Origin: Exophiala sp. HKRS030
Taxonomy: Eukaryota; Ascomycota; Eurotiomycetes; Chaetothyriales; Herpotrichiellaceae
Reading direction: 5' to 3'
DNA length: 64,000 nt
Assembly (NCBI GenBank): GCA_023897205.1
Contig: JAHWDD010000006.1
Location: 2,170,001-2,234,000 of the forward strand
The translations under genes and the position numbers were made by a program. Under the pieces are notes generated by a model. It was not told the origin of the DNA and searched no databases. It saw nothing but the letters and a program-made list of their open reading frames with translations. Below are positions 55,244 through 64,000 of the stretch, in pieces (position 1 is the first letter of the stretch; each line of letters begins with the position of its first letter).

Positions 55244-57328
55244 ATGATTGCCTCAAGATTGTCCAGAGCTGTAAGTCGATGCGAAGCCATTTATCGGTCA
55301 TCCTATACTAACATGTCTGCGCAGCTCCCACGCTCATCTCCCATCTCACGCATCTCTCAGATTCGAGCACCTCGCTCGTCAATAATCTCTCGATATGCCT
55401 CGACTGATGCCCCCGAGGGCACTGAAAAGGTCAAGGGCCAAGTCATTGGTATCGATCTGGGAACAACAAACTCGGCCGTCGCCGTTATGGAAGGCAAGCA
55501 GCCTCGAATAATAGAGAACGCTGAAGGTACACGGACAACGCCATCCGTGGTCGCTTTCTCCGAGAACGGCGAGCGTCTGGTCGGTATCGCTGCAAAGCGA
55601 CAAGCTGTTGTGAACCCTGAAAACACTTTGTTCGCCACGAAGCGTTTGATCGGAAGAAAATTCTCAGACCCCGAATGTCAGCGTGACATCAAGGAAGTTC
55701 CCTACAAGATTGTACAGCACACCAACGGTGACGCCTGGCTCGAGGCTCGCGGTCAAAAGTACTCGCCTTCTCAAATTGGTGGTATGGTCCTGCAAAAGAT
55801 GAAGGAGACCGCCGAAGCCTACCTCGGCAAGCCTGTCAAGAATGGTGTCGTCACAGTCCCTGCCTACTTCAACGACATGCAGCGACAAGCTACCAAGGAT
55901 GCTGGTCAAATCGCTGGTCTTAACGTTCTCCGTGTCGTCAACGAGCCTACCGCTGCTGCGCTTGCCTATGGTCTCGAGAAGGAAGAGGACAAAATCATCG
56001 CAGTCTATGATCTTGGTGGTGGTACTTTCGATATCTCCATTCTTGAGATCCAGAAGGGCGTCTTCGAAGTCAAGTCTACTAATGGTGATACTCACTTGGG
56101 TGGTGAAGACTTCGATATTTCACTTGTGCGACACATTGTTCAAGACTTCAAGAAGACCTCTGGCCTTGATCTGTCCAATGACCGCATGGCCATTCAGCGT
56201 ATCCGTGAGGCAGCTGAAAAGGCCAAGATCGAACTCTCATCTTCCCTGCAAACTGAAATCAACCTGCCTTTCATCACTGCCGATGCCTCTGGTCCCAAGC
56301 ATATCAACCTCAAGATGACTCGTGCTCAGCTTGAAAAGTTGGTTGACCCTCTGATCTCCAAGACTATTGAACCTGTTCGCAAAGCTCTCAAGGACGCCAA
56401 CCTCCAGGCTAAGGAAATCCAAGAAGTTATCCTCGTTGGTGGTATGACTCGTATGCCCAAGGTGGCCGAGTCCGTGAAGAGCATCTTCGGTCGTGACCCT
56501 GCCAAGTCTGTGAACCCTGATGAGGCTGTTGCCATCGGTGCTGCCATCCAGGGTGCTGTTTTGGCCGGTGAGGTCATGGATGTTCTGTTGCTCGATGTTA
56601 CTCCTCTCTCTCTCGGTATCGAGACGCTCGGTGGTGTCTTCACCCGCCTGATCAACCGAAACACCACAATCCCCACCAAGAAGTCACAGATCTTCTCCAC
56701 TGCTGCGGATTTCCAGACCGCTGTCGAGATCAAGGTCTACCAGGGCGAGCGTGAACTCGTCCGAGACAACAAGCTCTTGGGTAACTTCCAACTGGTTGGC
56801 ATTCCTCCCGCCCACCGAGGTGTCCCTCAAATTGAAGTCACCTTCGATATCGATGCTGATTCTATTGTCCACGTTCACGCCAAGGACAAGTCCACTAACA
56901 AGGATCAATCCATCACTATTGCCTCCGGCTCTGGTCTCTCGGACTCTGAGATCCAGAACATGGTTGATGATGCGGAGAAGTATGGCGCTCAAGATAAGGA
57001 GCGCAAGTCTGCTATTGAAGCTGCCAACCGTGCCGACAGTGTGTTGAACGACACCGAGAAGGCGCTCAAGGAGTTTGAAGACAAGCTCGACAAGGCCGAG
57101 GCCGACACCATCCGTGAGAAGATCGCCTCTCTCCGTGAATACGTCACCCAGAACCAAGCCGGCGAGGGTACCGCCACCGCCGAGGAGATGAAGGCCAAGA
57201 TTGACGAACTCCAAGCATCCGCACTTACCTTGTTCGACAAGATGCACAAGGCCCGCGAAGAGCAACAACAGCAACAGCAACAGACCCCTGGCGGTGACTC
57301 CCAACAGGGTGGAGAGCAAAAGCCTTAA
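55244..57328 (+). CDS. SSC1: Mitochondrial Hsp70 (Ssc1)
   Basis: Two exons (55244-55270, 55325-57328) give 676 residues. The 54-bp first intron has a textbook TACTAAC branch site and a length divisible by three, so the frame reads through it. Removing it leaves a clean basic presequence ([20 protein letters not shown]). The ATPase domain starts at [19 protein letters not shown], with [20 protein letters not shown] and [14 protein letters not shown] as the other Hsp70 signatures. The substrate-binding domain follows [17 protein letters not shown]. The C-terminus is a Gln/Gly-rich tail instead of the cytosolic EEVD. It drives matrix import with Tim44 and folds matrix proteins. Confidence 0.96.
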   Translation: MIASRLSRAVSRCEAIYRSSYTNMSAQLPRSSPISRISQIRAPRSSIISRYASTDAPEGTEKVKGQVIGIDLGTTNSAVAVMEGKQPRIIENAEGTRTTPSVVAFSENGERLVGIAAKRQAVVNPENTLFATKRLIGRKFSDPECQRDIKEVPYKIVQHTNGDAWLEARGQKYSPSQIGGMVLQKMKETAEAYLGKPVKNGVVTVPAYFNDMQRQATKDAGQIAGLNVLRVVNEPTAAALAYGLEKEEDKIIAVYDLGGGTFDISILEIQKGVFEVKSTNGDTHLGGEDFDISLVRHIVQDFKKTSGLDLSNDRMAIQRIREAAEKAKIELSSSLQTEINLPFITADASGPKHINLKMTRAQLEKLVDPLISKTIEPVRKALKDANLQAKEIQEVILVGGMTRMPKVAESVKSIFGRDPAKSVNPDEAVAIGAAIQGAVLAGEVMDVLLLDVTPLSLGIETLGGVFTRLINRNTTIPTKKSQIFSTAADFQTAVEIKVYQGERELVRDNKLLGNFQLVGIPPAHRGVPQIEVTFDIDADSIVHVHAKDKSTNKDQSITIASGSGLSDSEIQNMVDDAEKYGAQDKERKSAIEAANRADSVLNDTEKALKEFEDKLDKAEADTIREKIASLREYVTQNQAGEGTATAEEMKAKIDELQASALTLFDKMHKAREEQQQQQQQTPGGDSQQGGEQKP

Positions 57329-60300
57329 AAATGGGAAGTTGAACGGTGAACAAAAGCGACCTGTATTTTAATGATATCCCTGTACTCGACTTTTTATTTG
57401 TTTCGGATTGTGGCCAACCACTCAGCTTTTCTAGTGATCATGTATGCAAGCATTCTCATGGTTGTCTTATCGCACAGGGGGACATAGCTGTGTATTTGTT
57501 TGTTGGCTGGCGGTGGAGTGTAAAGGGGAAATGGGATCTACTGGATCACGCGATGAACCACTTTCATGCCATGATAAGGCGAGCTGATGGGCTGCATTCA
57601 TGAAACATGTACATTGCTTTTTGCGACATGCATCGAAACAATATGTGTGTAGGAAAGCAAAAGAGGAAGATTATGTAATATGCCGGTTAGAATCTGTGGA
57701 CACACCAAGACCCTCTTAGGTTGGAACCATTGATGGGGCGGGACTATTATGGTGTGTCGCGTGTGTGAATAGAAAAAAGAACAATCTCCTCTCACAGATT
57801 CTCCCAGTACCGTTATCAGCGCGAGTATAGTGCTTGTATGCGTGAAAGATTACCATAGGCACGTACCTCGGGAACCAAAGTTACTGTACAATGCGAGTCC
57901 GGGGCGCTTTCGGGAACGACGGCAGGGGCACAAGGTTGGGATAGTGCATAAAAGATGGATTGTGAGCAGTATTCGGGATCGATTGTTGCTGTCACTACCC
58001 AGTAACAATGAATGTACCTCCGAGCATTCCGTATGCAAGTGGAGCTTTTGCAGGATTAGATGCTCTTCCGTCCACCGACTAATGACGACCCAAAGGTCCA
58101 GCAGAAGCAAATTTGATTTCCCGGGTTGCGACGGGAGAGTGCATGCAGAGGAAGCCCCCCATTCGGTTTCGGAAGAATGAACACAGTAGAACGGAGGACT
58201 GGCCCGAAGCCGGATAGTACAGAAACGTCAAGGTCTGCTGGATGAGTGAATCACTGGAACGTCGATGGTGGATCAGGGGCTGACGACGAAAAGAGACAGC
58301 CAGCCACAGGTTTCATTTTTGAATGACGAGGTTATCTCCTCTCTCTCTCTGTCGTCGGAGGAGGTTACCTAGGTATCAGCAGGTGGTGGGAGGAAAAATT
58401 CGAGGAACAAAGCAACAGATTCTCCGTACGAGTGTTGTTATTGCTCCGCAGTGATGATGGCACAGGTGCACAGATAAAAGGGAAAAGATACGGGAAGTAT
58501 TAGTCAAAAAAAATCATACGGATATGCAGTTGTACTCGCAAGGGGATTGACCTCCCTAAATAGTGATAGGACACGGGTACGTACTGTGCTTAAGGTACCG
58601 AGCAAGGAACGTGCGAACAGAAAACTAGCTTCCCCCAGGACTTGCCAGCGGTTTCAAGGATATGCAATTATGTGCAGGGGTCTTTGAATTTGTTTTTTCC
58701 TTCTCTCTTCTTCTTCTGGGAGTACTCCGTAGCGTGAGAACCATCATTACGGAATGATTCGTAGGTTGGGAGAGGAAGATACCGGAATATCCCACGAGGG
58801 ATGGCTTGGGCTCCCGTGAGAGATAAGGACCGTAGGAAAAGTAAATGACCTAGATGTGCAGCATGGAGTGGCAGACTGAGGATTTGACGGGGAATTGTGT
58901 CAGGGTACGGATACAAAGTAACAAGTAAAGAGGACAAGTACCACGAGTATTTAGACAGGTATTTGAAAGCTTGTGCGACATGGGCGGTCAGATACGCATA
59001 CAATAGCTGGAAGAGGGATGGCGGGTGGTTTGTGCGGCCATGTGGATGAGAGATACGAATACAAGTAGGAGTACTCGCAAAGATGGAGTTCGTATGCTTG
59101 ACCTGGCACTTTCCTTTGTCTCGTCCTTCGTGCCACCAAAAGCAATTGCAAGGGGCGGCTGGCTAACCACCTACGGATAGCTGGGGGTGAGAAGGGTGGA
59201 TGAGAATTGATACCGAGTAGTACGGAGTACATACGGGTATGGATTACGGAGTAATACCCAAGAACAAGACATTAATTATTGCCTCAACAATGTGCGGAAT
59301 AATAGGCTCCCAGCCAGAACCACGGCCCATCGAAGCTAAGGGAATCAGCTACTCCGTACACGTACAAGCACAGACATTAGGAATTGTGAGCTTCTGGATG
59401 TTGGTTGCACCGACAAGGTTTTTATACTTTTATTTGGGATCTCAGCTATTGATTCATTTGGCGTTACTTTCACGAGTACTCCATAGAGATTCCGGTCTCA
59501 AGTAAGGGACACGTTGACATGACGCGAAAAACGGGTGGAAACCAACGGCAAAGCTCCGTGCCAGAGCGGGGATACTGCGTGATATACTTACTCCGTACCT
59601 ACTTATCACATTCCATTACGGAGTACATTAGTTACGGAGTGTACTGTACAGTAGTTCGATCCCCTCCAGGGCAAGTGGGTTCACACCTCCGGGATATTCG
59701 TTGATGCAATGATACGGAGGAAACGGGCCTAACAGGATAAACAAGTGAAAAGGTGACTAGCGGCTCGTATTGATGATGCAGGTTCTCGAAGCTAAGACGC
59801 CTATCAAAAGGATATTGTACCTACGGAGTAACTACTGTACGATACGATTTCACAAAGGGGGGTCGAATATACGGAGTACGAGTGGGACATCTCTGATCAT
59901 TTGATGCGAGCTGATGGTACAAGGACCAATACGGAGTCCGGAGTACTACCTGATAACTGAACAAAAGAGTAATCAAAATCAGCTTCAGCGTCAGCACGAT
60001 CATCAATTCTTATCATACTCGGTGGCTACGGATCCTCCGTCCTGTACCTAGGTATAGTAACGATGATATAATGATGCAGTTTTGAAATTTTCAAAAATCT
60101 GGAGCTACTACGACGTACCTACGGGGTTCTCAGGAAGCCGTTTACCCATACGTGAGTGACCAACGCTAATTCTTATACGTGGCAAGGTGATGTAAATATC
60201 CAAGCGACACCCTACCACTCAGCTATTAGAAAAAGCTAGCTGGGTAAAACCCCCCTCCAAGAGACAGACGTGTCCCGCAAAATTGTCCCTGGCCCCCCCT

Positions 60301-61837
60301 GTGCTGCAAGCGATACGGAACATCGGTACGTGGTAGGCGGTACGTGTCCGAGATCATACTCAGACCCCAAGAGGCTAGGCATAGGCGCGGCAAAGGCCTA
60401 GACAAGCCACTATCCTGGAACTCTAGGTACAACACTGTACGTGACCATCTTTTGTATCTTAAGACTAGCTAGCTAGAGAGCGTATCTACTGAGGGATCTT
60501 GGGGGCATTATTCACACTGTACTGTACCATGATACCACTAATCATCCACCAAGCTGTCGCGGTGTGACGGGAATGATGTCTGTACCAGTCGAAGCCACCG
60601 ATAAATTTCCTCCCGGACGAATCCGTATCGAGAACTGTTTGTTACAGTAGGTACTTTAATTACGGTATGATGAGGTCTCAGCACGAGTACAACGTAGCAA
60701 GATCCACTGAGGCTTATACTGATAGGCACTGAGGAGGAGTACGGAGTAGTAGGAGTATAGACGAATGCTACTTTGCCGCCTCCTATCGAGGGGATTTCTG
60801 TGCGAGTGGTGACCAGCATTAACAAATTGTGGTGTGTGTGCAACCTTCCGCATCGAGGTCTTTCTCCAGGATTGGTACAACACTAGTCCACGGGATGCGA
60901 GTTATCGACGTATCGTACTCTGTATAGTATCTTTTGGATGGGTCACTGTCGATGCCTGTAACGTAATAAAGTGTCCCCTCGCCTGTCTCCAGGAGGCTTA
61001 GGTCGATCCCTTGGGACCCAAAGTGCTCCGTAGGGTCGATCAATCTCGTCAAATTGTCTATGGGATTGCTGGCTTGCGTATCCATCATTGGTCCAGGCAT
61101 GCCTAGTGCCACCATTCTCAAGCGAGAACCCGCCTTTTCACCTTTTTTTCACCTTTTGGCACCCAGTAACGAACTCCCGAGTCACTTTCTTTACTTCACC
61201 TCTGACTAGCCGGTTTAACCTGATTGTTTCCATACCTAGGTACGGAGTACGTATGAGGTATGCACGAGGGGAGTACGTGGTCATGCTGAACCTTTATCCT
61301 TTTTTTTTTCTCCTTCACCCCGTTAACTGCCTAGGCATTATTTCTCCCTCCTTCAGGGTCCTTACACCATCTTCAGTGCCATCTTGTTCTTTTTCTCCCC
61401 CTACTCCGGACTCCATAGAAACCCTTTCTCGCTTCCCATCAGCTGGTCACGCCCCCATTCGGTACCTACAAACCTATTGTAGCTTAATCAACCATTATAC
61501 CTACAGCTCCCCGTGCACCAGCACCAGCACCGATCTTCACAACTCACCACCAACCTTTAGCTGGTTTTTTATTTCTTTCCCTCTCTCCTCAAAAAAAACT
61601 CTCTTCTCTTTCCCACGCCAATTCCTTGCTGGAGATTCCCCATCGATCTATTTTCTTCTCGGGCATCTTCCTCTTCTCCATACTTCTGTCACTATTCTAT
61701 CCTCGGACACCAGCATCTATCTTGTTCGTGTATCACCAACCACTCTGTCCTCTTTTCCAATCTGGATGCGACCACGCCATCTTCGCCCCCTGATGTAGAT
61801 GCGCTGAGCTCGCACTCATCAAGACACCCAGTTCATC
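57329..61837. other. 4.5-kb gene-poor stretch
   Basis: The SSC1 3' flank is followed by sequence with only short, unsupported frames. CT microsatellite sequence lies around 58332-58352. Ten exact copies of TACGGAGTA (either strand) lie between 58723 and 61249. The last 700 bases are pyrimidine rich and read like a long 5' leader of the next gene. Confidence 0.5.
58723..61249. repeat. Cluster of dispersed TACGGAGTA motifs
   Basis: Exact copies (either strand) start at 58723, 59221, 59245, 59350, 59589, 59617, 59822, 59870, 60740 and 61241, and there are several one-base variants (for example 59633 and 59936). Many extend to GTAC on both sides. In the rest of the window I noticed only one exact copy (24206). 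Confidence 0.85.
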
Positions 61838-61894
61838 ATGTTCTCACGACAGACGTCCGATCAGCTGCGCAAGCTGTCGGATCTAGCGCCTGAG
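61838..61894 (+). CDS. Possible first exon of the gene at 63037
   Basis: ATG 61838 begins MFSRQTSDQLRKLSDLAPE, which ends at a good donor (GAG|GTATGT). An acceptor at 63000 (GTCTTTCCAG) would join it in phase 0 to PTHRSPTTRTDA and then to the Met at 63037, across a 1106-bp intron. Such an intron is long for this genome, so the link is unproven. Confidence 0.4.
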
Positions 61895-62505
61895 GTATGT
61901 CTACAATTTTCCTACTCGAGTACACCCTCTGCCCATCTCGCCCCCAATGCCAGAGGAGAACAGATCTTGCATTGAGCGACGCTGCACCGTGTCTACCCCT
62001 GCACCCCATCTCCCCATTCCGCCAACATGTCCAACTTGGAGGCGACGACACGCACACACACATACACAACAGACAACACGTACGACAAGTTGGGAAAGAG
62101 AGCACAGCTGTCACAGCTGTCAACCACATATCTTCACCTACCTATCTGGCCACGCACCTCCACCCTGAAGAGTCTCCAGTGAATAATGCGAAAATTGCCG
62201 AGGCGCCGACAGAGAATGGGCCTAGTTGGTGCTTTCTCGCTTGTCTGCCTGTGCCAGTGGCTTCGATCCGCCTGCGTTAGGACCAGTTGGTTAAGCGCAA
62301 AAGCCTCCACATTCTCGGCTGCTGCTGGTACTCAGCTTGGCGCCTGGAACATGCTTCCCCGGGGCCCTTCACAACGCACCTATGGCCCTTGTACAGTATT
62401 TTTGCAAGCGACACAGGTTACAGCTCTCCCAGACCTCTCTCGCAAAAGCCTCGCGTCTCTTTCCCTAGGGATAACCGACTCGTACGAAATACGCAGTACG
62501 GATAC

Positions 62506-62543
62506 CACACACGCACACACACGCACACATGCACGCGCACACA
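62506..62543. repeat. CA/CG dinucleotide microsatellite
   Basis: An imperfect run of CACACACG-type units, with a smaller one near 62047-62066. Both lie in the leader or candidate long intron of the downstream gene. Confidence 0.8.
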
Positions 62544-63036
62544 TTCTCTCACATTCAATAATTCAATTCGCCGCTATCCCTCGACCCCTCCCCTACAATT
62601 CTGAGATTGCACCATCCTTTACCTGATCCGGCCACTCCCGTCCCCGTCTATCTCAAGACTACTCAACCACTACTGTACAGCTGCCACGCCTCAACATACC
62701 TATCGGTCCTCGTTATCAGTCTCTTATCCAAGCAAAGATTACCATTTCATCACCTCATCACATCTGGATTTCCGGCCCCTGCACTGCACTTCGCCACCCG
62801 CTGCAATTTTCTTTTTTTACCTCTTGATCACGCTATTCGATTTACTATGTACCCCGTGCCTCACATCTCAACCTCGCTTAGCCCGTCAGGTTCTGCTTCG
62901 GTCTCTTGGGTTTCGTCATGTTTCGTCACTAATCATTGGTCTCTAGCGGCACCGTGCTACCTGGGAAGCCCCTTCTTACCACCCATTGAGGTCTTTCCAG
63001 CCAACACATCGGTCGCCCACTACGCGCACCGATGCC

Positions 63037-64000
63037 ATGGATCCCGAGTCTTCCGATAGCGATGTTTCTATCGGTGGTGGAGACGAATACAGATATGCCA
63101 GTCCTTTGACGGCGCCTATTCCTCTCCCGCCACCGCCTTCGAAGCATGCACTCGAATCAGCCGACGCCGTTCAAGCACGACTGGACGAACTGAGTCGGGT
63201 CGAAACCAACAACGAAAAGAAATACAGTCTACTCAAGGCCAAACGCCAACGCAAGGATGAAAAGATTCGGCGCAAGCGTGAAGCTCAGGACAAGAAATGG
63301 CTTGCCATTACGGAGGCTCGCAAACGTCGAGACGCTAGAATCGCAGCACGACGCAAGCGCGAAGATGCTGCCTTCACCCAGTTCTTCGAACATGATTTGG
63401 ACGATGAAGAAACCGTATGTCTATGTTTGAGCGTCTCGCGCATTCTGGTGCTAACTAAAAATAGAGTCTCCGCAGACGCTTGAAGCGGCTCAAGCGAGGC
63501 CTCCCCCTCGATGAATCACCCAGGGCTAGCACTAGAAGTGTCTCGGGCCCATCAATGTCTCCCCCGTCGTCATTGTCCACCGTTCCACCACCGGCAAAAA
63601 GACATCAGGTTGGCCCTCCGGGCCAGCCCGAGTCCGCCAATTCGACACAATCGCGACCCTCACCTCAGTCCAACGTGCCAGGCTCAACTACTAAGACTAG
63701 TCTGCCTGGTCCGCCATATTCATTCTACCGCGATCCGAACTCGGCCTTTTCAAGACCGTATCAACACGGGTCTTATTCTGCTTCACCAACTGGATCGTCA
63801 CCGAACGCAGGCACAAATCGTCTCCCTGACGCGGCACCAGTTCCTGCAAGCCATGATCGACCATTGGGACTTTTGGGTCGCTCTACATCACCCCGTTCAA
63901 GACCAGTCACAAGTGCTCAATCTCCTTTGACCCCGGTGTCCAGTGCGAGCACCCACCCCCCCCGTCAGGTATCATCAAGCTATGACACCCGACCTCCGCC
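63037..64000 (+). CDS. Unrecognised charged nuclear-type protein, incomplete at window end
   Basis: Exons 63037-63414 and 63465 to beyond 64000 encode at least 304 residues. The N-terminus is acidic and Ser-rich (MDPESSDSDVSIGGGDEY), followed by a Pro stretch. A long, strongly basic helix comes next (KYSLLKAKRQRKDEKIRRKR and onward, about residues 60-115) and looks like a coiled coil with nuclear localisation signals. After the 50-bp intron (branch GCTAAC) come another basic patch (SLRRRLKRLKRGLP) and a long Ser/Pro-rich disordered region. I do not recognise the family. A further 5' exon at 61838-61894 may belong to it. The gene continues past the window. Confidence 0.7.

Noticed and set aside
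56684..57319. A 211-codon minus-strand frame rich in Leu and Val opposite SSC1
   Set aside because: It is the antisense shadow of the Hsp70 substrate-binding domain and has no independent support.
1..64000. tRNA genes, rRNA and CRISPR-like arrays
   Set aside because: I looked for B-box-like GGTTCRAATCC sequences, rRNA-like stretches and regularly spaced direct repeats and found none convincing. A covariance-model scan would be needed to exclude tRNAs with certainty.

Overview
This is nuclear DNA from a filamentous ascomycete (Pezizomycotina). Most genes carry short 48-135 bp GT-AG introns, and the conserved housekeeping genes are recognisably fungal: ATP4, TFC4, VTS1, EMC6, SSC1. The gene content and a dispersed TACGGAGTA intergenic motif would suit a Eurotiomycete such as a black yeast of the Chaetothyriales. 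That placement is an inference, because nothing in the window identifies the species. I saw no rRNA, tRNA, CRISPR array or intact transposon.

Layout. Positions 0.6-26 kb and 51-64 kb are mostly ordinary chromosome. They hold a flavin amine oxidase, a homeodomain regulator, an NmrA/isoflavone-reductase-like protein, a GC-rich enoyl-reductase-like oxidoreductase, a histidine phosphatase with a PCNA-box-like tail, a C-terminal half of Noc4, ATP4, TFC4, VTS1 and EMC6. After 51 kb come a DUF2415-type WD protein, mitochondrial Hsp70 (SSC1), a 4.5-kb gene-poor stretch and the start of a charged nuclear-type protein that leaves the window.

The core of the window (26.7-51.0 kb) is an aromatic-compound catabolic cluster of 13 genes. 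In order they are: aryl-alcohol-type Zn dehydrogenase, MFS transporter, aldehyde dehydrogenase, Zn2Cys6 regulator, metallo-beta-lactamase-fold hydrolase, second MFS transporter, ACMSD/6-methylsalicylate-decarboxylase-type amidohydrolase, second aryl-alcohol-type dehydrogenase, GFA-domain protein, FAD aromatic hydroxylase, 3-hydroxyanthranilate-3,4-dioxygenase-like cupin, fumarylacetoacetate-hydrolase-family enzyme and gentisate 1,2-dioxygenase. Most are split by several introns, and I rebuilt the models exon by exon with frames that close exactly. A reasonable flow is alcohol to aldehyde to acid, ring hydroxylation to gentisate, ring opening, then hydrolysis to central metabolites. The HAAO-like and ACMSD-like enzymes provide a second ring-cleavage route or an alternative substrate.

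The most interesting signal is regulatory. Ten copies of CGG-N9-CCG, mostly of the form CGGARG...CCTCCG, lie in the cluster's promoters. They usually sit 125-225 bp before a start codon, and two of them lie before the Zn2Cys6 gene itself. This looks like the operator of a self-regulated catabolic regulon. Just outside the cluster is a perfect 52-bp inverted repeat with a 12-nt loop.
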